Origin: Pseudomonas libanensis
Lineage (GTDB): Bacteria; Pseudomonadota; Gammaproteobacteria; Pseudomonadales; Pseudomonadaceae
Assembly (NCBI RefSeq): GCF_001439685.1
Contig: NZ_JYLH01000011.1
Span: 124,001 to 188,000, forward strand
Length of the DNA stretch: 64,000 nt
Direction: 5' to 3'
Below the pieces are notes generated by a model. That model saw nothing but the letters and a program-made list of their open reading frames with translations, had not been told where the DNA came from and searched no databases. Below are positions 23,704-32,790 of the stretch, piece by piece. Both the position numbers and the translations under genes were made by a program. Numbering within the stretch: position 1 is the stretch's first letter; every line of letters starts with the position of its first letter.

Positions 23704-24897
23704 ATGATCATCAAACCGCGGGTTCGTGGCTTTATCTGTGTGACCGCCCACCCTGTTGGCTGTGAAGCGAACGTCAAAGAGCAGATCGACTACGTAACCA
23801 AGAATGGCGTAATCGAAGGCGGCCCCAAGAAGGTGTTGGTCCTCGGTGCCTCCACCGGTTACGGCCTGGCCGCGCGCATCAGTGCCGCGTTTGGCTGCGG
23901 CGCCGACACCCTGGGCGTGTTTTTTGAGAAAGAAGGCGAAGAAGGCAAGCTGAGCTCCGCCGGCTGGTACAACAGCGCGGCGTTCGAGAAATTTGCCGTG
24001 GAAAAAGGCCTGTACGCCAAGAGCATCAACGGCGACGCGTTCTCCGACGAGATCAAGCGCCTGACCATCGACACCATCAAGAAAGACCTGGGCAAGATCG
24101 ACCTGGTAGTCTACAGCCTGGCCGCGCCACGCCGTACCGACCCGCAAGGCGTGGTGCACAACTCCACCCTCAAGCCAATCGGCAAGGCCGTGACCCTGCG
24201 CGGTATCAACACCGACAAGGGCGTAGTGGTAGACACCACTCTTGAGCCTGCAACCCAGGAAGAAATCGACGGCACCGTGAAGGTCATGGGCGGCGAAGAC
24301 TGGCAGCTGTGGATCGACGCCCTGCGTGACGCCGATGTACTGGCCGAAGGCGCCAAGACCACTGCGTTCACCTACCTCGGCGAGAAGCTGACCCAGGACA
24401 TCTACTGGAACGGCTCCATCGGGGAAGCCAAGAAAGACCTGGACAAGAAAGTCCTGACCCTGCGTGAAAACCTCGCTGCGCTCAAGGGCGATGCCCGCGT
24501 GTCGGTGCTCAAGGCCGTGGTCACCCAGGCCAGCTCGGCGATCCCGATCATGCCGCTGTACCTGTCGCTGCTGTTCAAGGTGATGAAAGAGCAGGGCACC
24601 CACGAAGGCTGCATCGAGCAGGTCTACGGCCTGTTCAAGGACAGCCTGTACGGTAAAGAACCTAAGCTCGACGCCGATGGCCGCCTGCGCGCCGACCTGG
24701 CTGAGCTGGAACCGAAGGTGCAGGACGCCGTCGCCGCACTGTGGAACCAGGTTACCGACGACAACGTCAACGAGATCAGCGATTTTGCCGGCTACAAGGC
24801 TGAGTTCCTGCGCTTGTTCGGCTTTGAAGTCGACGGCGTGGATTACGACGCGGACGTGAACCCGACCGTCAAGATCAACGGCCTGATCCAAGCTTAA
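23704..24897 (+). CDS. fabV: enoyl-ACP/trans-2-enoyl-CoA reductase FabV
   Basis: NADH-dependent last-step reductase of fatty-acid elongation, the triclosan-tolerant type characteristic of Pseudomonas and Vibrio. The start MIIKPRVRGFICVTAHPVGC gives 397 residues, standard for FabV. The Rossmann motif is VLVLGASTGYGLAARISAAFG; the catalytic Y-x8-K is YWNGSIGEAK near residue 235. The SDR-like segment YSLAAPRRTDP is also conserved. Monocistronic, with a GGAAGAGG ribosome-site region upstream. Confidence 0.97.
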   Translation: MIIKPRVRGFICVTAHPVGCEANVKEQIDYVTKNGVIEGGPKKVLVLGASTGYGLAARISAAFGCGADTLGVFFEKEGEEGKLSSAGWYNSAAFEKFAVEKGLYAKSINGDAFSDEIKRLTIDTIKKDLGKIDLVVYSLAAPRRTDPQGVVHNSTLKPIGKAVTLRGINTDKGVVVDTTLEPATQEEIDGTVKVMGGEDWQLWIDALRDADVLAEGAKTTAFTYLGEKLTQDIYWNGSIGEAKKDLDKKVLTLRENLAALKGDARVSVLKAVVTQASSAIPIMPLYLSLLFKVMKEQGTHEGCIEQVYGLFKDSLYGKEPKLDADGRLRADLAELEPKVQDAVAALWNQVTDDNVNEISDFAGYKAEFLRLFGFEVDGVDYDADVNPTVKINGLIQA

Positions 24898-24911
24898 AAC
24901 CCGGTCAATAA

Positions 24912-25047
24912 GGTGGGAGCTGGCTTGCCCTGATGTCAGTCAGTTAACGCAAATCCCCTGTGGGAGCGGGCTTGCCCGCGAAGGCGGCGTGTCAGTCGCT
25001 GCATCTGTGACTGCACTACCGCTTTCGCAGGCAAGCCAGCTCCCACA
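24912..25047. repeat. REP cluster downstream of fabV
   Basis: A partial arm (GGTGGGAGCTGGCTTGCC) near 24912, then a full inverted pair: left arm TGTGGGAGCGGGCTTGCCCG at 24959 and right arm CTTTCGCAGGCAAGCCAGCT ending CCCACA near 25047, with the GGCGGCGTGTCAGTC spacer also seen in the array at 13.8 kb. Confidence 0.85.
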
Positions 25048-25167
25048 TTTGATCTTCATTGCTTTGAGCATTGAGTTCGCTTAATTGATCGGCATTATGG
25101 CGTGCCCCTCCCTCTTTTAGATCTGTCAGACTCCAGCAGCTATCAAGCCACGCTAACGGAGGATCTG

Positions 25168-25791
25168 ATGACGATTCGTGCAGTAGTTTTTGATTTCGGC
25201 GGTGTCCTGTTCGATTGGAGCCCGCAGCACCTGTACCGCAAGCTGATTGCCGACGATGCAGAGCGACAGTGGTTTCTCGACAATATCTGCACCCAGGCCT
25301 GGAACACCGAGCAAGATGCCGGTCGTACCCTGGCTGAAGCCACCGATACCCTGATTGACCGACACCCAGAACACAAAACCTTGATCCAGGCTTACTACGA
25401 GCGCTGGCATGAGATGCTGCGTGGTGTGTTGCCTGAGGGTGTGGAAATTCTCAAGGCGTTGCACCGAGCCAACGTGCCGTTATTCGGGCTCACAAACTGG
25501 TCGGCAGAAACCTTTCCCTATGCCCGCGCCAACTATCCGTTCCTGGCGTGTTTTCGCAACATTGTCGTGTCTGGCGAATTGAAGTTGATCAAGCCTGACC
25601 CGGCGATCTACCACGCCAGTCTTGAGCAGGTTCGTGCCTATCTGCCGGATATCCAGCCGAGTGAAGTGGTGTTCATCGATGATGTCGAAGGCAATATCGA
25701 CGCGGCTGTCGCCTTGGGCTGGCAGGGTATCCACCATGTGTCGGCTGATCGTACCGCTGCGCGTTTGCGCGAGTTGGGCGTGGCCTTCTAG
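25168..25791 (+). CDS. HAD-superfamily phosphatase
   Basis: A 207-residue HAD hydrolase of the haloacid dehalogenase-like/alpha-D-glucose-1-phosphatase kind. Motif I is VFDFGGVLFDW (the first Asp the nucleophile), motif II GLTNWSAETFPYA, motif III Lys in LKLIKPDPAIY, and motif IV VVFIDDVEGNIDAAVALGWQG. GGAGG precedes the ATG by 5 bases. The stop overlaps the stop of the convergent LysR gene. Substrate unknown; the sugar-phosphate class fits best. Confidence 0.88.
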   Translation: MTIRAVVFDFGGVLFDWSPQHLYRKLIADDAERQWFLDNICTQAWNTEQDAGRTLAEATDTLIDRHPEHKTLIQAYYERWHEMLRGVLPEGVEILKALHRANVPLFGLTNWSAETFPYARANYPFLACFRNIVVSGELKLIKPDPAIYHASLEQVRAYLPDIQPSEVVFIDDVEGNIDAAVALGWQGIHHVSADRTAARLRELGVAF

Positions 25792-26693
25792 CGCGCCCAC
25801 TTCTCCATGGCGAAGTCGACGAACGCCCGCAGCTTGGGCAGGCGATAGCGGTCCTGGCGATACAGCAGGTGCATGGGACGGCTGGGTAGTTTATAGGTGG
25901 TCAGCAAGGCCACCAGCTTGCCGCTCTCCAAGTCCGGTTGCACCAGGGCATCGGCCAGCATGATGATGCCCATGCCGTTGATGGCCGCCTGGCGCAAGCC
26001 TTGCGAGCTGTTGATGGTCAATGAGCCGCCAACCGGGACTTCCACCTGGCCTTCATCCCCGGTCATGCGCCAGAGTTTATCGGTATCGCGCCAGTTGTCA
26101 TTCGCGGGGTAGGCGAACGCGAGGCAATCGTGCTGCTGCAGGTCATCTGGCGTCTGCGGCGTACCCCGTCGCGCCAGGTACGCAGGTGATGCGCACAGGG
26201 TCAGGGTGTAGGGTTGCATGGGCCTGGCGATCACGCTGGATGTTGCCAGTTCACCCAGGCGGATCGCCACGTCGAAGCCGCTGTCTACGAGGTCCATCCG
26301 CTCATTGCTCAGTACCACGTACAGGTCGATAAGCGGGTAGCGCTGGGAAAACTCGCTCAAGGCCGGCACCAGGCGTTCGGTGCCGAACACGGGCGGCGCA
26401 GTGATACGCAGGCTGCCTTTGGGGGTGTCGCTGTGGATCTGTTCGGCCATTAGCTCGGAGTCGGCCACCAGCCCCAATACTTCCAGGCAGCGCTGATAAT
26501 ACTGCGCGCCAAATTCCGTAAGGTGCTGTTTACGCGTAGTGCGTTTGAGCAGGCTGACGCCCAGCCGTTGCTCCAGGGCACGCAAATGGTTGCCCACCAT
26601 GGTGGTCGACATCCCGCATTCCTGCGCGGCGGCGGTCATGCTGCCGGTTTCGACCACTTTCACGTACACCGACATCGCCTGGAACAGATCCAT
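25788..26693 (-). CDS. LysR-family regulator
   Basis: A 301-residue LysR regulator with the start MDLFQAMSVYVKVVETGSMTAAAQECGMSTTMVGNHLRALEQRLGVSLLKRTTRKQHLTEFG, then an effector-binding domain (about 90-300) of the small group that includes many Pseudomonas CrgA/DsdC-like proteins. It is divergent from the ArgD-like aminotransferase gene, with 102 bases between, so it probably controls it. Its 3' end overlaps the HAD gene in convergent orientation. Confidence 0.9.
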   Translation of the reverse strand: MDLFQAMSVYVKVVETGSMTAAAQECGMSTTMVGNHLRALEQRLGVSLLKRTTRKQHLTEFGAQYYQRCLEVLGLVADSELMAEQIHSDTPKGSLRITAPPVFGTERLVPALSEFSQRYPLIDLYVVLSNERMDLVDSGFDVAIRLGELATSSVIARPMQPYTLTLCASPAYLARRGTPQTPDDLQQHDCLAFAYPANDNWRDTDKLWRMTGDEGQVEVPVGGSLTINSSQGLRQAAINGMGIIMLADALVQPDLESGKLVALLTTYKLPSRPMHLLYRQDRYRLPKLRAFVDFAMEKWAR

Positions 26694-26795
26694 TATCAAG
26701 TCCTGATTTAAAGTCATTGCAGATGTTCGCAGTTTATCCAGCGCAGGTGGTTAACGATACTTCCACCACCGCAACGATGCACTGGAGCCGCTACC

Positions 26796-27965
26796 ATGAC
26801 CGCCGCCTGCCTGATGAGCACCTACCAACCCTTGGCCCTGAGCTTCACCCGGGGCCTGGGCACGCGCCTATGGGACCAGCAGGGCCGCGAATACCTGGAT
26901 GCGGTCGCCGGCGTAGCAGTGACCAATGTCGGCCATTCCCACCCCAGGCTGGTAGCGGCCATCAGTGAACAGGCCGGCCTGCTGCTGCACACGTCCAACC
27001 TCTACAGCATCGACTGGCAACAGCAGTTGGCCTTGCGCCTGGCCCAACTGTCCGGGCTGGACCGCGCGTTTTTCAACAACTCCGGCGCCGAGGCCAACGA
27101 GACGGCGCTGAAACTGGCGCGCTTGCATGGCTGGAAAAAAGGCATTGAACAGCCGTTGGTGGTGGTGATGGAGAACGCCTTTCACGGCCGGACGCTCGGC
27201 ACCATGGCCGCCAGCGACGGGCCGTCGGTGCGCCTGGGATTCCAGCGCCTGCCCGGGGACTTCATTAAGGTTGGCTTTGGCGATATGGCCGCCTTGGAGG
27301 TGATCACCCGGCAATACGGCACACGCATCGCCGCGGTGCTGTTGGAACCGATCCAGGGCGAAAGTGGTGTGCTGGTGGCCCCACCCGGTTACCTCAAAGC
27401 CCTGCGCGACCACTGCACGCGCCACGGCTGGTTGATGATGCTCGACGAGATCCAGACCGGCATCGGGCGCACCGGCGCCTGGTTTGCCTTCCAGCACGAA
27501 GGCATCTTGCCGGATGTGATGACCCTGGCCAAAGGCCTCGGCAATGGCGTACCCATCGGCGCGTGCCTGGCCCGGGCTGCCGTGGCCGAGCTGTTCACCC
27601 CAGGCAGCCATGGCAGCACCTTTGGCGGCAACCCACTGGCCTGCCGCGTGGGCTGCACCGTGCTGGAGATTATTGAACAGCAAAGTTTGCTACAGAACGC
27701 TGCACACCAAGGTGAATACCTGCTGGCGCGGTTGCACATGGAATTGGACGAGCACCCCCAGGTACGGGCGATTCGCGGCAAGGGCTTGATGATCGGCATT
27801 GAACTGGCCAGCCCTTACCGCGACCTGGCCCAGCGCGCGGCCCAGGAGCATGGGCTGTTGATTAACGTTACGCGGGGCAAGATCATTCGCCTGTTGCCGC
27901 CGCTGACTTTGCAGCGCCAGGAAGTAGAAATGATTGTGCGTGCCATCACCCGCTTATTGGGTTGA
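26796..27965 (+). CDS. ArgD-like class-III aminotransferase
   Basis: A 389-residue PLP enzyme of the acetylornithine/succinyl-DAP aminotransferase family. Features: RLWDQQGREYLDAVAGVAVTNVGHSHP, FFNNSGAEANETALKLAR, AVLLEPIQGESGV, MLDEIQTGIGRTG, and the PLP-binding Lys in TLAKGLGNGVPIGA. The length matches ArgD/AruC. Pseudomonads already have an aruC elsewhere, so this is a paralogue; with its own divergent LysR regulator it may serve a catabolic or biosynthetic side route for an omega-amino acid. Substrate not predictable. Confidence 0.85.
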   Translation: MTAACLMSTYQPLALSFTRGLGTRLWDQQGREYLDAVAGVAVTNVGHSHPRLVAAISEQAGLLLHTSNLYSIDWQQQLALRLAQLSGLDRAFFNNSGAEANETALKLARLHGWKKGIEQPLVVVMENAFHGRTLGTMAASDGPSVRLGFQRLPGDFIKVGFGDMAALEVITRQYGTRIAAVLLEPIQGESGVLVAPPGYLKALRDHCTRHGWLMMLDEIQTGIGRTGAWFAFQHEGILPDVMTLAKGLGNGVPIGACLARAAVAELFTPGSHGSTFGGNPLACRVGCTVLEIIEQQSLLQNAAHQGEYLLARLHMELDEHPQVRAIRGKGLMIGIELASPYRDLAQRAAQEHGLLINVTRGKIIRLLPPLTLQRQEVEMIVRAITRLLG

Positions 27966-27989
27966 AATATGATCAAAGTGTGGGAGGGG

Positions 27990-28904
27990 TCAGAGGGAAG
28001 GGCCATTCAACCACTCTTGGTTCATGGTCTGCGTATCTCCCAAATACTCCAGCAACCACGCCATGGCCGGCGACAGTTTGTTCTGCGCCCAGGCCACACA
28101 CGACGGGCTGGCCGGGAACGGTCGGCTTAATTGCAGCGCCACCAGCTCGCCCTTTTCGATCCACGGCAACACCTGATGGGCCGGGGCCATGCCCACACAC
28201 AGGCCATCGCGCAGGCAATCCAGCGCCGAAGCCCAATTGGGCACCACCAGGCGGCGCTGGTTATCCAGGGTCCAGGTGTCGCGCTTGGGCAGGTTGCGCG
28301 AGGTGTCGGTCATGCACAGTGAGGCGAAGGGGCGCAGTTGGTCATCACTGAGCAAACCTTCTACCGCCGCCAACGGGTGCCGCGCACTGACCACGCACAG
28401 CCAGTTCAACAGGCCCATGTCGCGGAAGCTAAAGTGGCTGGCCACCGGCACCGCGCTGGTGGCGCCGATCACGATGTCGGTGCGCTCATCGGCCAGTGCA
28501 TCCCACACGCCGTTGTACACCTCGTATTCGAGCAGCAATTCCACTTCGGGAAACTGCCGATAGAAGTCCAGCACCAGTTGGCGGCAACGCTGGGGTTTGA
28601 CGATGGAGTCCACGGCCACCTTCAACTGGCCACTCCAGCCATTGGCCACCTGTTGGCACAAGCGCCGGGTGCCAAGCATTTTTTTCATCACGCCGCGGGC
28701 CTCGTCAATAAACAGGCGGCCGGCGGGCGTCAGCTCTACGTCGCGATGCCTGCGCACAAACAAGGGCACGGCCAGCCATTCCTCGAGCTGACGTACCGTG
28801 TAGCTGATGGCCGACGGCACGCGGTGCAGTTCCTGGGCGGCGGCGCTGAAGCTGCCGTGACGGGCCACTGCATCGACCACATCCAGGGAATATTCAGACC
28901 ACAT
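27990..28904 (-). CDS. punR: LysR regulator PunR-like (purine nucleoside uptake)
   Basis: A 304-residue LysR regulator beginning MWSEYSLDVVDAVARHGSFSAAAQELHRVPSAISYTVRQLEEWLAVPLFVRRHRDVELTPAG. This is very close to my recollection of E. coli PunR (YdhB), including the same MWSEYSL start and the C-terminal MAWLLEYLGDTQTMNQEWL. PunR activates the punC transporter gene in response to adenosine/inosine. The divergent neighbour is indeed PunC-like, so the pair is conserved. A 15-base upstream ATG (MKATFM) is not favoured. Confidence 0.88.
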   Translation of the reverse strand: MWSEYSLDVVDAVARHGSFSAAAQELHRVPSAISYTVRQLEEWLAVPLFVRRHRDVELTPAGRLFIDEARGVMKKMLGTRRLCQQVANGWSGQLKVAVDSIVKPQRCRQLVLDFYRQFPEVELLLEYEVYNGVWDALADERTDIVIGATSAVPVASHFSFRDMGLLNWLCVVSARHPLAAVEGLLSDDQLRPFASLCMTDTSRNLPKRDTWTLDNQRRLVVPNWASALDCLRDGLCVGMAPAHQVLPWIEKGELVALQLSRPFPASPSCVAWAQNKLSPAMAWLLEYLGDTQTMNQEWLNGPSL

Positions 28905-29026
28905 GAAGGTTGCCTTCAAAATTATTGATAAGAGCGTCCAATTATTATCGCTTCACACACATATTGTCCGCTTCATAATGGGCGCTAGTCAGCAAATAGT
29001 TTGATGGCAGTATCTACAAGGCTTCG

Positions 29027-30211
29027 ATGAAAAATTCTTTTGGTTTTACCTGGTACCTGGCGGGGCTGAGCATGCTCGGTTATCTCGCCATGGACATGTA
29101 CTTGCCGGCGTTTGGCGCCATGGGCGAGCAGTTGCACATTGGCGCTGGCGCGGTGGGCGCCAGCTTGAGTATTTTCCTTGCCGGCTTTGCGGTGGGACAG
29201 TTGGTGTGGGGGCCGTTGTCGGACCGTCTTGGGCGCAAGCCGATCCTGCTCGCGGGCCTGAGTCTGTTTGTGCTCGGTTGCCTGGGCATGTTCTGGGTCG
29301 AGACCGCGCCGCAACTGCTGGCCCTGCGCTTTATCCAGGCGATTGGCGTATGTGCTGCCGCCGTAAGCTGGCAGGCATTGGTGATCGATCGCTACCCGGC
29401 CGCCAAGGCCCACCGCGTATTCGCCAGCATCATGCCGTTGATGTCGTTGTCACCGGCCCTCGCGCCCCTGTTAGGCGCCTTGGTGCTGAATCACTTTGGC
29501 TGGCAGGCGATCTTCGGCGTGTTGCTGGTGGTGTCGCTGTTGCTGCTGTTACCGACGCTGTTCCTGCGCAGCCTGCCCAAGCGTCTTGAACAGGAGGGTG
29601 CCCCCACGCGCCTCGGTTATGGGCAATTGCTCACCTCTAAAGTGTTTACCGGTAATGTGATGATCTTCGCTGCCTGCTCAGCCAGCTTCTTCGCCTGGCT
29701 TACGGCCTCGCCGTTCATTCTTGGCGGCATGGGCTACAGCCCGAATGACATCGGCCTCAGCTACGTGTTGCCGACCCTGGCGTTTCTTGTCGGTGGCTAT
29801 AGTTGCCGCAGCGCCCTGCAACACCTGTCGGGCAAAGCCCTGTTGCCGTGGCTACTGGCTGCGTATTGCTTGAGCATGGTGGCGTTGTACCTGGTCGCCA
29901 CCCTGAGCGTGCCGACCCTGACCACCTTGCTGATCCCGTTCTGCCTGATGGCGCTGTGCAACGGCGCCAGCTACCCGATTGTGGTGGCGAATGCGCTGAT
30001 GCCGTTTGCAGAAAACTCCGGCAAGGCGGCGGCACTGCAAAACACCCTGCAGTTGGGACTGTGCTTCCTGGCCAGTTTGTTGGTGTCGTCGATGATCGAG
30101 CAACCGCTGATGATTACGGTGATTGTGATGTTGGCGACAGCACCGTTGGCTGTGTTGGGGTATTGGCTGGCGCGGCCGAAGGCCAGTCCTTCTGAGTTGG
30201 CAAGCGCCTGA
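29027..30211 (+). CDS. punC: MFS purine nucleoside transporter PunC-like
   Basis: A 394-residue inner-membrane protein with twelve helices of the Bcr/CflA subfamily. Long matches to remembered E. coli PunC (YdhC) include LAGLSMLGYLAMDMYLPAF, LVWGPLSDRLGRKPILLAGL (motif A), QAIGVCAAAVSWQALVIDRY, FAACSASFFAWLTASPFILGGMGYSP and AALQNTLQLGLCFLASLLVS. The role is uptake of purine nucleosides such as adenosine, or drug export in relatives; conservation with punR argues for nucleosides. The 122-base punR/punC gap contains AT-rich dyads such as ATTATTGATAA and CAATTATTATCG that may bind PunR. Confidence 0.88.
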   Translation: MKNSFGFTWYLAGLSMLGYLAMDMYLPAFGAMGEQLHIGAGAVGASLSIFLAGFAVGQLVWGPLSDRLGRKPILLAGLSLFVLGCLGMFWVETAPQLLALRFIQAIGVCAAAVSWQALVIDRYPAAKAHRVFASIMPLMSLSPALAPLLGALVLNHFGWQAIFGVLLVVSLLLLLPTLFLRSLPKRLEQEGAPTRLGYGQLLTSKVFTGNVMIFAACSASFFAWLTASPFILGGMGYSPNDIGLSYVLPTLAFLVGGYSCRSALQHLSGKALLPWLLAAYCLSMVALYLVATLSVPTLTTLLIPFCLMALCNGASYPIVVANALMPFAENSGKAAALQNTLQLGLCFLASLLVSSMIEQPLMITVIVMLATAPLAVLGYWLARPKASPSELASA

Positions 30212-30228
30212 GCTGAAAATACAGTCAA

Positions 30229-30250
30229 ATGTGGGAGCTGGCTCCCACAT
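30229..30250. repeat. collapsed REP palindrome
   Basis: ATGTGGGAGC, TG, GCTCCCACAT: just the outer 10-base arms of the REP element, with the usual core deleted. It lies between the convergent punC and Tsx-like genes and could still act as a small hairpin. Confidence 0.85.
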
Positions 30251-30277
30251 TGGATGCGGTTTCTTCAGGCATTGACT

Positions 30278-31111
30278 CTAGAACGTGACTTCCATATTTA
30301 GCGTTGGGGTTGAAGTTCGGCTACCCCGGCCTCCGTCCACACCGAACTTGTTATGCCAGTACTCATAACCCACCCCCAGGTACACATTCGGCTTCACGCT
30401 TTTACCCGGCCGCACCGCCACCATCAGCGCGGTGCGCATCAGCGCTTCTGGCGCGGTATCGCGGCCATGGTAGTCCTCGCCTTTTTCCCCGACGTAATTG
30501 ATAAACCCCTGGAATTTCGCCGCGTGGTTGCCGACCTCGAATGGGCGCATCCAGGTCAGGTTGAGCATGTAGGTGTCGTCGAACGTATGGTTTGACTCTT
30601 GCGCGCCGGGGATGCCGGTGTGGTTCCTTTCCTTGTAGTACATCAGGCTCAGGTCCAGTACGCCGACGGTGTTGAACTTCAAGGTCGGGCCGATCACCAG
30701 GGCGCGTTTTTTGGCTGACGCGAAGTTGTTGTTGCGGTTGGCGTCAAAACCCAGGGTCAGCGCGTAATCCTTGACCAGCCCAGTGCCCGGCGGCAGATCG
30801 AACACCCGCGAGGCATACAGCTGGTGCCGGTACACGGCGTACACCTCACTGCCGCCGTGGTCGGTGCCCTTGCGTGGGTCGCGGCTGTCGGACAGGAACA
30901 CATCCAGATTGAGAAAGTTACTGCCATAACGGTAGCCGCTGGCGTGGGTAAAGCTGTAGATGCGCTTGCTGAAATCGTCGGGGTTGTTTGGGTTGGTGAA
31001 GTGCTGGCCGTAGCGAAATCCTACGCTGTTGTTCATCCATTCCACCGCAACAGCCTCCCCGCCGCCGAGGAGGGTCAATGCAACGGTGGCGCCCTGTAGT
31101 GCCTTTTTCAT
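30278..31111 (-). CDS. Tsx-like outer-membrane nucleoside channel
   Basis: A 277-residue outer-membrane beta-barrel of the nucleoside-specific (Tsx) family: signal peptide MKKALQGATVALTLLGGGEAVA, then VEWMNNSVGFRYGQHFTNP, GYRYGSNFLNLDVFLSDSRD, and a C-terminal strand ending in NMEVTF (Phe last, as outer-membrane barrels require). It sits between a nucleoside transporter and a nucleobase permease, matching a purine-uptake role. Divergent from the permease gene, with the shared regulatory region described below. Confidence 0.82.
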   Translation of the reverse strand: MKKALQGATVALTLLGGGEAVAVEWMNNSVGFRYGQHFTNPNNPDDFSKRIYSFTHASGYRYGSNFLNLDVFLSDSRDPRKGTDHGGSEVYAVYRHQLYASRVFDLPPGTGLVKDYALTLGFDANRNNNFASAKKRALVIGPTLKFNTVGVLDLSLMYYKERNHTGIPGAQESNHTFDDTYMLNLTWMRPFEVGNHAAKFQGFINYVGEKGEDYHGRDTAPEALMRTALMVAVRPGKSVKPNVYLGVGYEYWHNKFGVDGGRGSRTSTPTLNMEVTF

Positions 31112-31192
31112 TATTTTTGATCCTTTGGCGTTCTGGCTCATGACGGCCGGATTATTTTTGTAACGCCGCGGGAGGGTATCTTGTTCGATTGA

Positions 31193-31237
31193 TTGTATAC
31201 AACTCTATGGACATACAGTCTTAACATTGCATACAGT
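31193..31237. promoter_or_regulatory. GntR-type operator cluster TTGTATACAA
   Basis: TTGTATACAA (31193-31202) is a perfect 10-base palindrome. Two degenerate relatives follow, GGACATACAGTC (31209-31220) and ATTGCATACAGT (31226-31237), spaced about 16-17 bases apart, i.e. near one and a half helical turns. The TGTATACA core is typical of FadR/VanR-type GntR regulators. They lie between the divergent Tsx-like and NCS2 genes and would serve both; no GntR gene is in the window. Confidence 0.55.
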
Positions 31238-31269
31238 GAGCGCACAACAAAAACAGAGAACCTCTCACC

Positions 31270-32772
31270 ATGACTATCCCGAAGGCGTCACCGCAGCGGC
31301 CCGAAGACGAGAATCTGGGCGTCGCCGCCAATATGGCTTACGGCCTGCAGCATGTGCTCACCATGTACGGCGGCATCGTCGCCGTACCGTTGATCGTCGG
31401 CCAGGCAGCCGGGCTGTCGCCTGCGGATATCGGCCTGTTGATCGCGGCATCGCTGTTTGCCGGTGGCCTGGCCACCTTGTTGCAAACCCTTGGCCTGCCG
31501 TTCTTCGGCTGTCAGTTGCCGCTGGTGCAGGGCGTGTCGTTCGCGGGCGTGGCCACCATGGTGGCGATTGTCGGCAGTGACGGTGCGGGAGGGATCCCGG
31601 CGATTCTCGGCGCAGTCATGGCCGCTTCGTTGATCGGCCTGTTGATCACCCCGGTGTTCTCGCGAATTACCAAGTTTTTCCCGCCGCTGGTGACCGGCAT
31701 TGTGATCACCACCATCGGCCTGACCCTGATGCCCGTGGCGGCGCGTTGGGCCATGGGCGGCAATAGCCGTGCGGCGGATTTCGGCAGCATGTCGAATGTT
31801 GGCCTGGCCGCGCTGACCCTGGTGTTGGTGCTGCTGTTGAGCAAAATCGGCAGCGCCACCATCTCGCGCTTGTCGATCCTGCTGGCGATGGTGATCGGCA
31901 CGGTGATCGCGGTGCTGCTCGGCATGGCTGACTTCTCCGGGGTGACCCAGGGGCCGATGTTCGGCTTCCCCACACCTTTCCATTTCGGCATGCCGACCTT
32001 TCATGTGGCCGCGATCATTTCCATGTGCATCGTGGTGATGGTGACCCTGGTGGAAACCTCGGCGGATATCCTGGCGGTGGGCGAGATCATCGACACCAAG
32101 GTGGATTCCAAGCGCCTGGGCAATGGCCTGCGTGCGGATATGTTGTCGAGTATGTTTGCACCGATCTTCGGTTCCTTCACCCAAAGCGCGTTCGCCCAGA
32201 ACGTTGGCCTGGTGGCGGTGACTGGAGTGAAGAGCCGATTTGTGGTGGCTACCGGCGGGGTATTTCTGGTGGTGCTTGGCCTGTTGCCGTTCATGGGCCG
32301 GGTGATCGCCGCAGTGCCAACCTCGGTGCTGGGCGGTGCAGGCATTGTGTTGTTTGGCACGGTGGCGGCCAGTGGTATTCGCACGCTGTCCAAGGTGGAT
32401 TACCGCAATAACATGAACCTGATTATCGTGGCGACGAGTATCGGCTTTGGCATGATCCCCATCGCCGCGCCGAGCTTTTACGACCACTTTCCAAGCTGGT
32501 TCGCGACCATCTTCCACTCAGGCATCAGCTCGTCGGCGATCATGGCGATCCTGCTGAACCTGGCCTTCAACCACTTCACCGCCGGCAACTCGGACCAGCA
32601 GTCAGTGTTTGTGGCGGGGACTGAGCGTAGCTTGTGCTTCCAGGATGTGGCGGCCTTGCGTGATGGGGATTACTTCAGTGGCGGCAAGTTGTTTGATGCT
32701 GAAGGGAAGGAGATTCCACTGCTGGCGGAGGCGCCAAGGAAAGCGACCAAGCCTGAGACCAGCGAGGCTTAA
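31270..32772 (+). CDS. NCS2 nucleobase permease (xanthine/uracil family)
   Basis: A 500-residue inner-membrane symporter with about fourteen helices. NCS2 hallmarks: YGLQHVLTMYGGIVAVPL (helix 1), the conserved Glu in VETSADILAVGE (helix 8), and FAQNVGLVAVTGVKSR (helix 10, Q/N-x-G motif). The family subgroup with this helix-8 Glu carries xanthine or urate rather than uracil. A 50-residue hydrophilic C-terminal tail ends in Glu/Lys-rich sequence. Neighbouring Tsx-like and PunC genes suggest a combined nucleoside and nucleobase salvage locus; the substrate is inferred. Confidence 0.9.
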   Translation: MTIPKASPQRPEDENLGVAANMAYGLQHVLTMYGGIVAVPLIVGQAAGLSPADIGLLIAASLFAGGLATLLQTLGLPFFGCQLPLVQGVSFAGVATMVAIVGSDGAGGIPAILGAVMAASLIGLLITPVFSRITKFFPPLVTGIVITTIGLTLMPVAARWAMGGNSRAADFGSMSNVGLAALTLVLVLLLSKIGSATISRLSILLAMVIGTVIAVLLGMADFSGVTQGPMFGFPTPFHFGMPTFHVAAIISMCIVVMVTLVETSADILAVGEIIDTKVDSKRLGNGLRADMLSSMFAPIFGSFTQSAFAQNVGLVAVTGVKSRFVVATGGVFLVVLGLLPFMGRVIAAVPTSVLGGAGIVLFGTVAASGIRTLSKVDYRNNMNLIIVATSIGFGMIPIAAPSFYDHFPSWFATIFHSGISSSAIMAILLNLAFNHFTAGNSDQQSVFVAGTERSLCFQDVAALRDGDYFSGGKLFDAEGKEIPLLAEAPRKATKPETSEA

Positions 32773-32790
32773 AGAGCAAAGCTGCGCACC

